Part shown: one piece after another, positions 1-9,546 of the stretch | Layout of the letters: every line of letters starts with the position of its first letter | How positions within the stretch are numbered: position 1 is the first letter of the stretch | Source of the DNA: Hyunsoonleella aquatilis | GTDB lineage: Bacteria > Bacteroidota > Bacteroidia > Flavobacteriales > Flavobacteriaceae | Direction of reading: 5' to 3' | Assembly: GCF_014270105.1 (NCBI RefSeq) | Contig: NZ_JACNMF010000001.1 | Location: forward strand, 372,001 to 436,000 | DNA: 64,000 bases | The notes under the pieces: model-generated | What the model saw: only the letters and a program-made list of their open reading frames with translations | What the model was told of the DNA's origin: nothing | Database searches by the model: none | Translations under genes and position numbers: made by a program

Positions 1-27
1 GCTTTTATTCGTCTTCCGAGCACTTGT

Positions 28-49
28 GTTTTCAAAACCTGACAGGTCT
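28..49. repeat. Half copy of a 33-bp palindromic repeat
   Basis: These 22 bases are identical to positions 33571-33592, the right half of a perfect 33-bp palindrome. The left arm here is degenerate. The piece lies just upstream of selO, 12 bases before its ATG, so it sits in the leader or promoter region. A third, imperfect relative lies at 42474-42506 inside a coding gene. Confidence 0.75.
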
Positions 50-61
50 AAAAAGTAGAAA

Positions 62-1624
62 ATGAAATTAAACATAAAAGATAAGTTCAATAAAGAGTTA
101 CCGGCAGATCCTATTAAGGAAAACTCCAGAAGACAGGTGTCTGGAGCATGCTTTTCTTTTGTAGCGCCCGGGGAAACGTCAAAACCTGAATTGTTGCACG
201 TATCTCCAGAAATGGCAAAAAGTTTAGGGCTTTCTTTGAAGGATACTGAAAGTAAGGAGTTCTTAAATGTTTTTACGGGAAATAAGGTGTTGCCAAATAC
301 AAAACCTTATGCCATGTGCTACGGCGGGCATCAATTTGGAAATTGGGCGGGCCAACTAGGTGACGGCAGGGCGATCAATCTTTGCGAAGTAGAACATGAC
401 GGCAAAAATTGGGCATTGCAATTAAAAGGTGCCGGGGAAACGCCCTATTCCAGAACGGCTGATGGATTGGCTGTTTTACGGTCTTCTATTCGGGAGTATT
501 TATGTAGCGAAGCTATGTTTCATTTGGGCGTGCCTACTACTCGGGCTTTGTCATTGGCATTATCCGGAGACCGCGTGTTGCGGGACATGATGTATGATGG
601 CAATGCCGCTTATGAAAAAGGGGCCATAGTTTGCAGGGTTGCCGAGTCCTTTTTACGTTTCGGGAACTACCAAATTTTTGTGGCGCGGCAAGATGAGGCA
701 AACTTGAAAGTTTTGGTGGATTACACGATAAAACATCATTTTTCACACTTAGGTGAGCTCTCAAAAGAAACTTATATCGATTTCTTTAGGGAGGTCACCA
801 ATCGCACTTTAGACATGATTATCCATTGGCAACGCGTTGGTTTTGTGCATGGTGTGATGAATACCGACAATATGTCAATTCTAGGTTTGACAATTGATTA
901 TGGACCGTACGGTTGGTTAGAAGGTTATGATTATGGATGGACACCAAATACTACGGATAGGCAGCACAAACGTTACAGATATGGCAATCAGCCCAATGTT
1001 GGTCTTTGGAATTTGATACAGCTCGCCAATGCGCTTTACCCATTGATTGAGGAAGCTGAGCCTTTGGAAGCCATTTTAAATCAGTATAAAACGGACTATG
1101 ATGAGAAGTCTTTAGAAATGATGCGTTCGAAATTGGGATTGGAAATTGAAGATGAAAATGATCCAGACTTAATTCGGGATTTAGAAGATGTTTTACAACT
1201 CTCGGAAACGGACATGACAATCTTTTTCAGGAGTTTGGCCGATTTCAAAATAGAAGATGATTCCAAAGGTTTAAATTTTATTTTCGACGCATTTTACAAG
1301 CCAGATGAAGTTGCGTTCAATACTGAGGAACGTTGGAAAGATTGGTTTGTAAAATACGGAGAACGTTTACAAATGGAAACGCTTTCTTTTGAAGAGCGAA
1401 AAACGAAAATGAATGCCGTCAATCCCAAATATGTCCTAAGAAATTACATGGCGCAAATGGCCATCGATGATGCCGATAAAGGCAATTATGGATTAATTGA
1501 CGAATTATTCAGAATGCTCAGGAAGCCTTACGACGAGCAACCCGAATATGAAAAATGGTTTGCAAAACGACCAGAGTGGGCACGTTATAAAGTGGGGTGT
1601 TCGATGTTATCGTGTAGTTCTTAG
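62..1624 (+). CDS. selO: Protein adenylyltransferase SelO (YdiU/UPF0061 family)
   Basis: SelO is a pseudokinase-fold enzyme that transfers AMP from ATP to Ser/Thr/Tyr side chains of client proteins and is linked to redox stress. The 520 residues match the family length. Visible landmarks are the glycine-rich block YGGHQFGNWAGQLGDGRA near residues 87-104, the following LQLKGAGETPYSR block, and the active-site region NTDNMSILGLTIDYGP near residue 265. The protein ends in CSMLSCSS; the terminal Cys-Ser-Ser is the position where eukaryotic homologues carry selenocysteine, and here it is plain Cys. The next gene is a methionine sulfoxide reductase, which fits a redox neighbourhood. The start follows the repeat at 28-49 and has no closer in-frame rival. 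Confidence 0.93.
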   Translation: MKLNIKDKFNKELPADPIKENSRRQVSGACFSFVAPGETSKPELLHVSPEMAKSLGLSLKDTESKEFLNVFTGNKVLPNTKPYAMCYGGHQFGNWAGQLGDGRAINLCEVEHDGKNWALQLKGAGETPYSRTADGLAVLRSSIREYLCSEAMFHLGVPTTRALSLALSGDRVLRDMMYDGNAAYEKGAIVCRVAESFLRFGNYQIFVARQDEANLKVLVDYTIKHHFSHLGELSKETYIDFFREVTNRTLDMIIHWQRVGFVHGVMNTDNMSILGLTIDYGPYGWLEGYDYGWTPNTTDRQHKRYRYGNQPNVGLWNLIQLANALYPLIEEAEPLEAILNQYKTDYDEKSLEMMRSKLGLEIEDENDPDLIRDLEDVLQLSETDMTIFFRSLADFKIEDDSKGLNFIFDAFYKPDEVAFNTEERWKDWFVKYGERLQMETLSFEERKTKMNAVNPKYVLRNYMAQMAIDDADKGNYGLIDELFRMLRKPYDEQPEYEKWFAKRPEWARYKVGCSMLSCSS

Positions 1625-1674
1625 AATTAAATTTATAAATTAAAAGTTTGAGTTTCCCCTCTAAAAAGCCTGTG

Positions 1675-1776
1675 CTGAGCTTGTCGAAGTAAGGGGAGAA
1701 AGGGGTGTGTTTTTAGGATTAGTGAAGTTTTTTGAAATTGATTTACACCTCCCTGAATCCCTCCTTGTTAGGAGGG
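1675..1776. repeat. Intergenic repeat fragments between selO and msrA
   Basis: The 177-base gap holds two pieces of common flavobacterial intergenic repeats. One is CTGAGCTTGTCGAAG at 1675-1689, a relative of the CTGAGCGCAGTCGAAG repeats at 12634 and 14332. The other is a perfect hairpin, CCCTCCT (1759-1765) with AGGAGGG (1770-1776) and a TGTT loop. The hairpin could act as a weak terminator or processing site. No gene is seen in the gap. Confidence 0.6.
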
Positions 1777-1801
1777 ACACTTAAAAATAAAACTCAAATG
1801 C

Positions 1802-2350
1802 ATGAAACAAAAAATAGTTTTCGGAGGCGGTTGCCATTGGTGTACGGAAGCCGTATTCCAATCTTTGAAAGGTGTGTCAAAGGTTGAACAGGGTTTTGCG
1901 GCTTCCACGGGGGCGGATCACAGTTTTTCCGAGGCGGTTATTGTACACTTTGATGAGGCTGAAATCTCATTGAATGTGCTTGTCGAGATTCATATACATA
2001 CCCATAAAAGTACTTCAAATCATTCTATGCGACCTAAATATCGCTCTGCCATTTATACGTTTTCAGAAGAGCAAAAATTGGAAGCAATTTTAATTTTAGA
2101 AATGCTACAATCCCAATTTCAGCACAAATTAATTACCCAAATATTAACTTTCGATAAATTTAAAGCGTCGCGCAAGCAAATTCAAAACTATTATTTCAGC
2201 AATCCTAAAAAACCTTTTTGTGAAAGTTTTATCAACCCAAAACTACAAATACTACTGAACAAGTTTTCAAAATATACAAATAAGAATAAATTAAAGCATT
2301 TGAAAGATGAATCGCGAAAGACTATCTATACCAAACACCAAAGGTCATAA
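1802..2350 (+). CDS. msrA: Divergent peptide-methionine (S)-S-oxide reductase MsrA
   Basis: MsrA reduces methionine-S-sulfoxide in proteins using thioredoxin. The catalytic motif is present as [12 protein letters not shown] near residues 9-20 (usual form GCFWC), followed by SEAV, which corresponds to the family's HAEAV glutamate, and PKYRSAIY, which corresponds to QYRSAIY. The C-terminal part [11 protein letters not shown]...INPKL matches the usual C-terminal extension with a resolving Cys. At 182 residues it is full length. It is unusually divergent: the middle is shortened and the usual YH(Q/K) site near the C-terminus is replaced. The 3' end overlaps the next gene by 44 bases in another frame. 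It may be active or on the way to decay. Confidence 0.72.
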   Translation: MKQKIVFGGGCHWCTEAVFQSLKGVSKVEQGFAASTGADHSFSEAVIVHFDEAEISLNVLVEIHIHTHKSTSNHSMRPKYRSAIYTFSEEQKLEAILILEMLQSQFQHKLITQILTFDKFKASRKQIQNYYFSNPKKPFCESFINPKLQILLNKFSKYTNKNKLKHLKDESRKTIYTKHQRS

Positions 2351-3527
2351 CTTACAGGCTTATCTAGAGTTGCCGGCCGACCAAATACCGCATTATTTTG
2401 CCATTTTTGCGCATTGTTTTACCTGCACCAGTAATTTATCGGCCGTAAAGAATATCAGCCGTTCGTTGACCTCTCACGGATTTGGCGTAGTGCGTTTCGA
2501 TTTTACGGGCTTGGGAAGAAGTGAAGGCGAATTTGCTGAAAGCTACTTTTCCGCCAATGTGGACGATCTAATTGCGGTGAATGATTATATCAAGGAACAT
2601 TATAAAGCACCGGGATTGTTGGTGGGGCACTCATTGGGTGGCGCCGCAGTTATTGTTGCGGCTTCAAAATTGGAAAACGTTAAAGCTGTTGCAACGATTG
2701 GAGCGCCTTCAACTGTAAACCATGTAACGCATTTGTTTTCTCATGGTATTGATGAAGTCAAGCAAAAAGGCGAAGTTGAGGTGAATATTGGAGGGAGACC
2801 GTTCAAAATTAATCGAGAATTTATTAAAGATTTTGATAAAATTGACTTGCCCAAAATCACCAAAAATCTGCGTAAACCTTTGTTGATTATGCACGCCCCT
2901 TTCGATAAAACTGTTGGGATAAATAATGCACACGATTTGTATCATAACGCCCATCACCCTAAGAGTTTTGTGAGTTTGGACGATGCCGACCATTTATTGT
3001 CGAATTCAAAAGACAGCAACTATGTAGGTAATGTTATTGGCACTTGGGCCGATCGGTATTTTGAGCCTCGGGACAATACAATGTTGGATACAAATGGTGA
3101 GCAATTGGTGGCGCATTTGAATTTAGTGGAAGATAATTTTACCACATCAATTCAAACCAAAAAACACAGTTTTATTGCCGACGAGCCCGAAAGTATCGGA
3201 GGTGATGATTTTGGCCCCTCGCCATACGATTTTTTAAGCGCTGCATTAGCATCTTGTACGGTTATGACACTAAAAATGTATGCCCAACGCAAGCAGTGGG
3301 ATCTGAAAGAAGTATATGCTTACATCACATATTCCAAAAAGCACAGCGATGATTTGATGTTGGATTTGGACGAACCTAAACGAATGGACCATCTCCAAAA
3401 ACGTTTAAAATTTATTGGTAATTTGGACGATACCCAAAAAATGAAACTTCAAGAAATTGCTTCAAAATGCCCAGTACATCGTACCTTGCAATCTGAAATT
3501 ATAATAGAAACCGAAATGATAGATTAA
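2307..3527 (+). CDS. Bifunctional alpha/beta hydrolase-OsmC peroxidase-like protein
   Basis: The protein is a fusion. Residues about 1-255 form an alpha/beta hydrolase with nucleophile elbow GHSLGG (107-112), oxyanion region HCFTC (36-40), an acid residue in the HAPFDKTV region and histidine in DADHLL. Residues about 262-406 are an OsmC/Ohr-type domain with the two redox cysteines in ASCTV (near 316) and KCPVH (near 387). OsmC proteins reduce organic hydroperoxides; the hydrolase substrate is unknown. The 406-residue fusion architecture is a known family. Its start lies 44 bases inside msrA and its stop overlaps the next start by one base, so msrA, this gene and the aldo/keto reductase look like one transcript for oxidative-damage repair. 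Confidence 0.88.
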   Translation: MNRERLSIPNTKGHNLQAYLELPADQIPHYFAIFAHCFTCTSNLSAVKNISRSLTSHGFGVVRFDFTGLGRSEGEFAESYFSANVDDLIAVNDYIKEHYKAPGLLVGHSLGGAAVIVAASKLENVKAVATIGAPSTVNHVTHLFSHGIDEVKQKGEVEVNIGGRPFKINREFIKDFDKIDLPKITKNLRKPLLIMHAPFDKTVGINNAHDLYHNAHHPKSFVSLDDADHLLSNSKDSNYVGNVIGTWADRYFEPRDNTMLDTNGEQLVAHLNLVEDNFTTSIQTKKHSFIADEPESIGGDDFGPSPYDFLSAALASCTVMTLKMYAQRKQWDLKEVYAYITYSKKHSDDLMLDLDEPKRMDHLQKRLKFIGNLDDTQKMKLQEIASKCPVHRTLQSEIIIETEMID

Positions 3528-4489
3528 TGGGCAACAATACCACAAAAATAGGATTAGGCTTGGCGGCGCTGGGGCGACCTGAATACATCAACATAAGGGA
3601 AAACAAGAGTTTGGATAAATCTGAAAAAGCCTTTAAGGAAAACACGTTTTCCGTTTTGGACGAAGCGTACAATCTGGGGATTAGCTATTTTGATACTGCG
3701 CCGTCGTACGGAAAAGGCGAGGCGTTTTTACAGGAATGGAACGCATCAAGAAATCATCAAAATGTGATTCTTGGTACCAAATGGGGCTATACTTATATGG
3801 CAAACTGGGAATTGGGTTTTGATGGCAAACACGAAGTTAAAGAACATTCATTGGAAAAATTGACGGAGCAATGGGACGTGTCCAAACAACTTTTGCCACG
3901 TTTAAAATATTACCAAGTGCATTCTGCAACCTTTGAAAGTGGCATCCTTGAAAATCAGGCGGTTTTAAATCAATTGCATCACATAAAAAGGACGACAAAT
4001 TTAAAAATTGGTATCACCGCAAGTGGGGCTAACCAAAAGGAGATCGTTAGTGCGGCATTAAAAATAAAAGTTGAAAACGAACCGCTTTTTGATAGTTTTC
4101 AGGTGACCTATAATGTCTTTGAGCAAGACGCATTTCGGATTTTAAATACAGTGCTATCCCAGGGAAAGTCCGTTATTGTTAAAGAAGCTTTGGCTAATGG
4201 TCGGGTGTTTCCAAACGAAAATTTTGGACATTACAAATACTCTTATGCCGTTTTAAATGAACTATCTGAAAAATACGGGGTAGGGATAGACGCTTTAGCG
4301 CTTCGTTTTGTAATGGATAGTTTGAAACCGACTTATGTGTTGAGCGGTGCCTCAAATAAAAAACAACTCAAGGAAAATGTAAAAGCCAATGATTTTAGTT
4401 TTTCCAAAAATGAGTTGGAGGTGTTGGGAAACCAGAGAATTGCTCCGGAACTCTATTGGAAAGAGCGGGACTTGCTAGCATGGAATTAA
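3527..4489 (+). CDS. Aldo/keto reductase family oxidoreductase
   Basis: A (beta/alpha)8 NAD(P)H-dependent carbonyl reductase. The tetrad positions are visible: Asp57 and Tyr62 in FDTAPSYGKGE, Lys in VILGTKWGY, and His in YYQVHSAT. The C-terminal region VLSGASNKKQLKENV is the usual cofactor phosphate-binding segment. At 320 residues it has standard length. The ATG overlaps the stop of the hydrolase-OsmC gene in TAATG, indicating translational coupling. The substrate cannot be told; context suggests detoxification of aldehydes from oxidative damage. Confidence 0.88.
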   Translation: MGNNTTKIGLGLAALGRPEYINIRENKSLDKSEKAFKENTFSVLDEAYNLGISYFDTAPSYGKGEAFLQEWNASRNHQNVILGTKWGYTYMANWELGFDGKHEVKEHSLEKLTEQWDVSKQLLPRLKYYQVHSATFESGILENQAVLNQLHHIKRTTNLKIGITASGANQKEIVSAALKIKVENEPLFDSFQVTYNVFEQDAFRILNTVLSQGKSVIVKEALANGRVFPNENFGHYKYSYAVLNELSEKYGVGIDALALRFVMDSLKPTYVLSGASNKKQLKENVKANDFSFSKNELEVLGNQRIAPELYWKERDLLAWN

Positions 4490-4526
4490 ACCAAATGCTT
4501 ATCTTTAAACGTTAATCCATTTACGT

Positions 4527-7500
4527 ATGAAGTTTAAAAAACTCACACTTTTAGTCATTGTAATTTTCGTTTTGCATGCCTGTGCAACCTATAAGCCTCA
4601 GCGCAAGGATACAAATGCACATGTTGCATTTCCGGAAAAAACCATAGCACATTCCTTTTATTTAATCGGCGATGCAGGACTTGCTGGGGATGCAGAATCT
4701 TCTCAAACTATTGCCAATTTTAAAGCTGAATTAAATAAGGCTTCGGTAAATAGTACCGCTATATTTTTGGGCGATAATATTTATCCGAAAGGGATGCCAA
4801 AAAAAGGGGAAGAAGGTCGCGCATCAGCCGAAAAGCAATTGAATGCGCAAATTAATGCTGTCGAGAATTTTAATGGCGAAACCGTTTTTATTCCGGGTAA
4901 TCACGATTGGTACAGCAACGGCCTCAAAGGGTTGAAACGTCAAGAAAAGTACATTGAAGATGCCTTAGGGAAGAATACATTTCTGCCTGAAAATGGTTGC
5001 CCTATTGAAAGGGTAAACATCGGTAAAAATATAGTTTTAATTCTGGTGGATTCAGAGTGGTACATGACCAATTGGGATAAACAACCAACCATTAATGACG
5101 ATTGCGAAATAAAAACGAGGACGAAGTTTTTTGATGAACTGGAAGGCGAAATAAAAAAGGCAAGAGGAAAAACTACAATTGTTGCGGTGCATCATCCAAT
5201 GTTTACCAATGGTTCCCATGGTGGACAGTATTCCTTCGGAAGCCATCTGACGCCTCTCCCAGTTTTGGGGACTTTGAAAAATTTCATAAGAAAAACTGGC
5301 GGTGTTGCAACCGTTGATGACCAAAACAAACGTTATAACGAATTCAAGAAACACTTGGTTACCCTGGCTCAGGAAAATGACAAGACCATTTTTGTGTCGG
5401 GCCACGACCATAATTTGCAGTACATCGTTGAGGATAATCTACCTCAAATCGTAAGTGGTTCGGGTTCTAAAGCAAACCCTACGCGTAATGTTGGTGGTGG
5501 ACAATTTTCTTATGGTGCCATGGGCTACGCGCGACTGGACGTTTTTAAGGATGGCTCGTCCCATGTGCGGTTTTATACTGATAATAAAGTTGTATTTCAA
5601 ACCCAAGTGCTAAAACCGGATGATAAAAAAGTATTTACAACATACCCTTCATCCTATCCAGAAAGTAAAACAGCATCAATTTATACAGAAGAGGAAACCA
5701 CAAAAGGCGGGTTGTATCAATTCTTTTGGGGAGACCGCTACCGGAAGGATTTTAGCACAAAAGTAAAAGCACCAACGGTGGATTTGGATACCTTGTTTGG
5801 CGGTTTAAAAGTGATTAGAAAAGGTGGTGGGCATCAGTCCATGTCCTTGCGTTTGGAAGACAAAAAAGGGCGGCAATATGTGATGCGTGCACTTCGTAAA
5901 AACGCTATTCAATATATACAAGCAGTAGCGTTTAAAGACCAATATATTGAGGGCCAATTTAATGATACGTACACCGAAAATTTACTTTTGGATGTATTTA
6001 CAGGCTCTCACCCTTATGCGCCATTCACAGTGGGAACTTTGGCAGATGCCGTTGAGGTGTATCACACAAATCCAGTATTGTATTATGTGCCAAAACAGAA
6101 TGCTTTGGGGCATTTTGCTGATGAGTTTGGCGATGCACTTTATATGATAGAAGAACGCACCGATTCCGGACATGGCGATAAGGCTAGTTTCGGGTTTTCC
6201 AATAAGTTGATAAGTACGGATGATGTCCTAAAAAAGCTAAATAAGGATGAGGATTTTGTCCTGGATGAAGAAGCATATATCCGAGCACGGCTGTTTGATA
6301 TGCTTATTGGCGATTGGGACCGTCATGAGGACCAATGGCGTTGGGCAGAATTCAAAATTGATGGCAAAAAAGTATACCGTCCAGTACCCAGGGATCGCGA
6401 CCAAGCTTACTCCATAATGGCGGACGGCGCATTGCTTGGAGTCGCGACTAAAATAGTTCCGGCTTTAAGATTATTGCGAAGCTATAAGGAGGAGTTAAAG
6501 AGTCCAAAATGGTTCAATTTGGAGCCCTATCCCTTGGATATGGCTTTGATAAATCAATCGGGAAAGGAGGTGTGGGATGCCCAAGCAAAACGAATTGTTG
6601 AAAATATAACCGACGAGGTTATTGATGAAGCTTTTAAATTCTTTCCACCGGAAGTAGATCAAAACACGATTAAAGATATCAAACGAAAATTGATAGGACG
6701 ACGGGCTAATCTTAAAAAAATATCAGACACCTATTATGCTCATGTGAATAAGTACGGTGTGATAAAAGGTACCAATAAAGATGATTGGTTTGATATTGAA
6801 CGGCTTCCAAATGGAGAGACTAAGGTGGTGGCCTATCGCATTAAAAAAGGGAAAAAGGCAGATGTGTTCCATAGTCGCACTTATATTTTTGACGATACCA
6901 AAGAAATTTGGATTTATGGCTTGGATGACGATGATCGATTCGAAGTTTTTGGCGATGGGGACAACCTGATTAAGATAAGGTTGATTGGTGGGCAGAATAA
7001 CGATGTGTACAACATCACCAACGGAAAGCGACTAAAAGTCTATGACCATAAATCAAAGGAAAATACTTTCATGACCAATAAAGGAGGTAAGAAGTTGACC
7101 GATGATTATGAAACGAATGTATACGACTATAAGAAGTTAAAAAATAGTTCCAACCAATTTTTGCCGACTATTGGAGCAAATCCAGATGATGGACTAAAAG
7201 TAGGCTTTGTGCATACCTATACTAACTACGGTTTTGAGCGTAATCCGTTCAGTTCCCAACACAGTCTTTCTGCTGCGTATTATTTTGCCACCAATGGTTT
7301 TGATTTGGGGTATCACGGTGAATTTGCCAATGTTTTTGGGTCTTGGAACTTAGAGTTGGGCGCCAAATTTACTAGCCCTAACTATGCCATTAATTTCTTT
7401 GATTTTGGAAATGAGACGATCAATCCAAATGCTGAGGACAGCGATATGTTCAACTTAAATTATAACCGTGTAAAACTTAGGACCTTTAAGGTGTCTCCGG

Positions 7501-8198
7501 CATTGACTTGGCGAGGACAATTAGGGGGCAGTTTTAATTTTGCGGTGTCGTACGAATCCAACGAAGTGGATAAAACCTCAGGTCGATTTATTGCCATGCC
7601 AATGATTTTGCCAGATTCGACATTTGACCAACAGGATTTTTATGGCGCGGACGCTAAGTATGAATACGCCAATACGGATAACGAGGCATTCCCTACTTTA
7701 GGGATGTTGTTTGCGCTTCATGCGGGGTATAGAAATAACGTTAGTACCTCGAAGGGGTTTGGTTATATCATTCCCGAGTTAGCTTTCGACTATAAATTGA
7801 TACCAAGTGGGCAATTGGTTTTGGCCACAAGGTTGAAGGGGCATTTTAATTTGGGTGACGATTTTGAATTTTATCAGGCCGCCAGTTTAGGAAGAAACAA
7901 TGGCTTAAGAGGTTATAGGGATGAGCGCTTTATCGGTAATTCGGCATTTGCCCAAAGTACGGATATAAGATTGAATCTTCGAAAAGTAAAGACAGGGTTA
8001 TTGCCATTAAACATTGGAGTTTATGGCGGTGCGGATTACGGACGAGTATGGTTGGATGGAGAAGATTCTGATAAATGGAATAACTCCTTCGGTGGCGGTA
8101 TTTTCGCCAATGCAGCCGATATGATTACCTTAAATGTTTCAGCTTTTAACAGTGATGATGGTTTGTTATTTGCTTTTAGAATGGGCTTTGGGTTTTGA
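4527..8198 (+). CDS. Surface lipoprotein: metallophosphoesterase + kinase-like region + outer-membrane barrel
   Basis: A 1223-residue lipoprotein with lipobox LHAC (Cys19). Residues about 44-350 are a calcineurin-type phosphoesterase with all metal motifs: GDAG (48-51), GDN (82-84), GNHD (124-127), HHP in the low 200s and GHDHN near 292. Residues about 430-800 contain a region that reads like a protein-kinase-like fold of the HipA/FAM20 type: a strand with SMSLRLEDKKGRQYVMRAL, a catalytic-loop-like IGDWDRHEDQW near residue 594, and PVPRDRDQA about 25 residues later. From about 880 the sequence is strand-rich, with alternating aromatic residues, and ends in Phe, as in BamA/surface-antigen barrels. 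The first and last domains are clear; the central kinase-like reading is inference. Confidence 0.85.
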   Translation: MKFKKLTLLVIVIFVLHACATYKPQRKDTNAHVAFPEKTIAHSFYLIGDAGLAGDAESSQTIANFKAELNKASVNSTAIFLGDNIYPKGMPKKGEEGRASAEKQLNAQINAVENFNGETVFIPGNHDWYSNGLKGLKRQEKYIEDALGKNTFLPENGCPIERVNIGKNIVLILVDSEWYMTNWDKQPTINDDCEIKTRTKFFDELEGEIKKARGKTTIVAVHHPMFTNGSHGGQYSFGSHLTPLPVLGTLKNFIRKTGGVATVDDQNKRYNEFKKHLVTLAQENDKTIFVSGHDHNLQYIVEDNLPQIVSGSGSKANPTRNVGGGQFSYGAMGYARLDVFKDGSSHVRFYTDNKVVFQTQVLKPDDKKVFTTYPSSYPESKTASIYTEEETTKGGLYQFFWGDRYRKDFSTKVKAPTVDLDTLFGGLKVIRKGGGHQSMSLRLEDKKGRQYVMRALRKNAIQYIQAVAFKDQYIEGQFNDTYTENLLLDVFTGSHPYAPFTVGTLADAVEVYHTNPVLYYVPKQNALGHFADEFGDALYMIEERTDSGHGDKASFGFSNKLISTDDVLKKLNKDEDFVLDEEAYIRARLFDMLIGDWDRHEDQWRWAEFKIDGKKVYRPVPRDRDQAYSIMADGALLGVATKIVPALRLLRSYKEELKSPKWFNLEPYPLDMALINQSGKEVWDAQAKRIVENITDEVIDEAFKFFPPEVDQNTIKDIKRKLIGRRANLKKISDTYYAHVNKYGVIKGTNKDDWFDIERLPNGETKVVAYRIKKGKKADVFHSRTYIFDDTKEIWIYGLDDDDRFEVFGDGDNLIKIRLIGGQNNDVYNITNGKRLKVYDHKSKENTFMTNKGGKKLTDDYETNVYDYKKLKNSSNQFLPTIGANPDDGLKVGFVHTYTNYGFERNPFSSQHSLSAAYYFATNGFDLGYHGEFANVFGSWNLELGAKFTSPNYAINFFDFGNETINPNAEDSDMFNLNYNRVKLRTFKVSPALTWRGQLGGSFNFAVSYESNEVDKTSGRFIAMPMILPDSTFDQQDFYGADAKYEYANTDNEAFPTLGMLFALHAGYRNNVSTSKGFGYIIPELAFDYKLIPSGQLVLATRLKGHFNLGDDFEFYQAASLGRNNGLRGYRDERFIGNSAFAQSTDIRLNLRKVKTGLLPLNIGVYGGADYGRVWLDGEDSDKWNNSFGGGIFANAADMITLNVSAFNSDDGLLFAFRMGFGF

Positions 8199-8210
8199 TA
8201 CGAAGTTGTC

Positions 8211-8246
8211 ACCCTGTCCCGATTGCTATCGGGATTGTTTCAGGGT
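8211..8246. repeat. Nested palindromic intergenic repeat
   Basis: Inner hairpin CCCGAT-TGCT-ATCGGG at 8218-8233 is a variant of the CCCGATAGCTATCGGG palindrome found elsewhere in the window. It is enclosed by outer arms ACCCTG (8211-8216) and CAGGGT (8241-8246). It starts 13 bases after the preceding stop codon and could form a strong RNA hairpin at the end of that transcript. Confidence 0.75.
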
Positions 8247-8310
8247 CTTATTTTTATACAGTAATGTTTACCTAGTTTTTACGTCTAAAATGTCGTAAAA
8301 GAAATAAAAA

Positions 8311-8622
8311 ATGAAAAGCAATTTCAACGACATTATAAATTCTGAAAAAGTAGTTTTAGTAGATTTTTTCGCTACTTGGTGTGGGCCTTGCCAAGCTTTG
8401 ATGCCCATATTAAAAGAGGTAAAAGATGAAGTAGCTGATGCTGTAAAAATCGTAAAGATTGATATTGATAAGAACCACAATCTAGCAGTTAAATATCAAG
8501 TGAGAAGTGTGCCTACAATGCTTCTGTTTGTCAATGGTGAACCAAAATGGAGGCAATCGGGTGTGCTTCAAAAGAAAGATATACTTCACGTCATCCAGAC
8601 ACATTCCGGTTCGACTGTTTAG
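8311..8622 (+). CDS. Thioredoxin
   Basis: A 103-residue thioredoxin with the active site WCGPC at residues 23-27 and the cis-proline loop RSVPTM (Pro68). It has no signal peptide, so it acts in the cytoplasm as a general disulfide reductant, a plausible electron donor to the MsrA encoded 6 kb upstream. Its stop codon interlocks with the stop of the convergent gene in the four bases TTAG (8619-8622). Confidence 0.93.
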   Translation: MKSNFNDIINSEKVVLVDFFATWCGPCQALMPILKEVKDEVADAVKIVKIDIDKNHNLAVKYQVRSVPTMLLFVNGEPKWRQSGVLQKKDILHVIQTHSGSTV

Positions 8623-9413
8623 TTTAGGCTGAAACTATATAAATTTCCACCCTTAACCTTGGTCCTTTCGTCTGTGATATAAATCGAAGAATTGTCCTTA
8701 AAACAAATGCCTTCCTTTTGGGAACTATGGTCAAATTGTATTTCTTCAATGTCGGCCGAAAAAAAATCATCCGATTCAAAATTAGTGATTTTCCAAAGTT
8801 TGTCATGCGTCAATAATATCACGGTTTTTCCATCATCACTAATGTCGGCAGAAGTGATTTTCAAATGCTTGTCCTTCAGCTTAGAAATCTTAATCGCAGT
8901 GTGTTTGCCAACCATATTAGGAACTTTAAAAAGCATGGAAGATTTATTATCCTTACTGAAAAGGTAGAAGAAATTATTCCAAAGGAAAAAGGCCTCAAAA
9001 TCTTTAGGTTTCACGGATTTGGGTAAAGTGAAATTAATACGCTCCCCTTTTGCTTTGTCCGAAGTCAAATCCGAAACTTTGTAAATTGTAAAATCGTCCC
9101 GATTACGGCTGTTATTCCCAAAATCACCAATGTAAATGTTGCCCTGTTTGTCCGAGGTTAAATCCTCCCAATCTATGTTGCTCGATCCTTTGATGTCAAT
9201 ATCCTTAATGATTTTTCCTTTTAGGTCAATACCATAAATATTGTTCTTGTTACCAGAATCTTCAATCGTCCAGAGCAAACGTGAACGTGCTACTGTTTCT
9301 ATTGCCGAGCATTCTTTTAAACTGTTTGGTAAGTCTGCTAAAACCTTTAGTTTTCCCGTGTCGCAGGAGGTAAATACAAAAGCACAAATGATAAATGTTT
9401 TAATTTGATTCAT
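8619..9413 (-). CDS. Lipoprotein with beta-propeller-like repeats, function unknown
   Basis: The N-terminus is a lipoprotein signal with FTSC and lipid Cys17. The remaining 247 residues are strand-rich with repeated blocks of the kind GNIYIGDFGNNSRNRDDFTIYKV and DDGKTVILLTHDKLWKI, typical of a beta-propeller in the SdiA-regulated/phytase-like group. No catalytic motif is visible, so no activity is assigned. It is convergent with the thioredoxin gene and shares four bases with it. The 133 bases on its upstream side separate it from the divergent tesB. Confidence 0.72.
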   Translation of the reverse strand: MNQIKTFIICAFVFTSCDTGKLKVLADLPNSLKECSAIETVARSRLLWTIEDSGNKNNIYGIDLKGKIIKDIDIKGSSNIDWEDLTSDKQGNIYIGDFGNNSRNRDDFTIYKVSDLTSDKAKGERINFTLPKSVKPKDFEAFFLWNNFFYLFSKDNKSSMLFKVPNMVGKHTAIKISKLKDKHLKITSADISDDGKTVILLTHDKLWKITNFESDDFFSADIEEIQFDHSSQKEGICFKDNSSIYITDERTKVKGGNLYSFSLN

Positions 9414-9546
9414 TGATAGAATTCCGAACTGTCCAATGTAATCACTTTAAATGCGTTTCAAAAATTTAAAATCATAAACTATTGGTAAAAATTGATGTTG
9501 GGCGTATATTATTTAATAATTTTAAAGTTTCAAATAGCTGTGAAAT

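Noticed and set aside
62-1624. SelO as a selenoprotein
   Set aside because: The C-terminal codons are plain Cys and Ser codons and no in-frame TGA or SECIS-like context is needed.
5947-6173. Small genes within the large lipoprotein gene
   Set aside because: They are alternative-frame shadows of a conserved coding region with no ribosome binding site or family resemblance.
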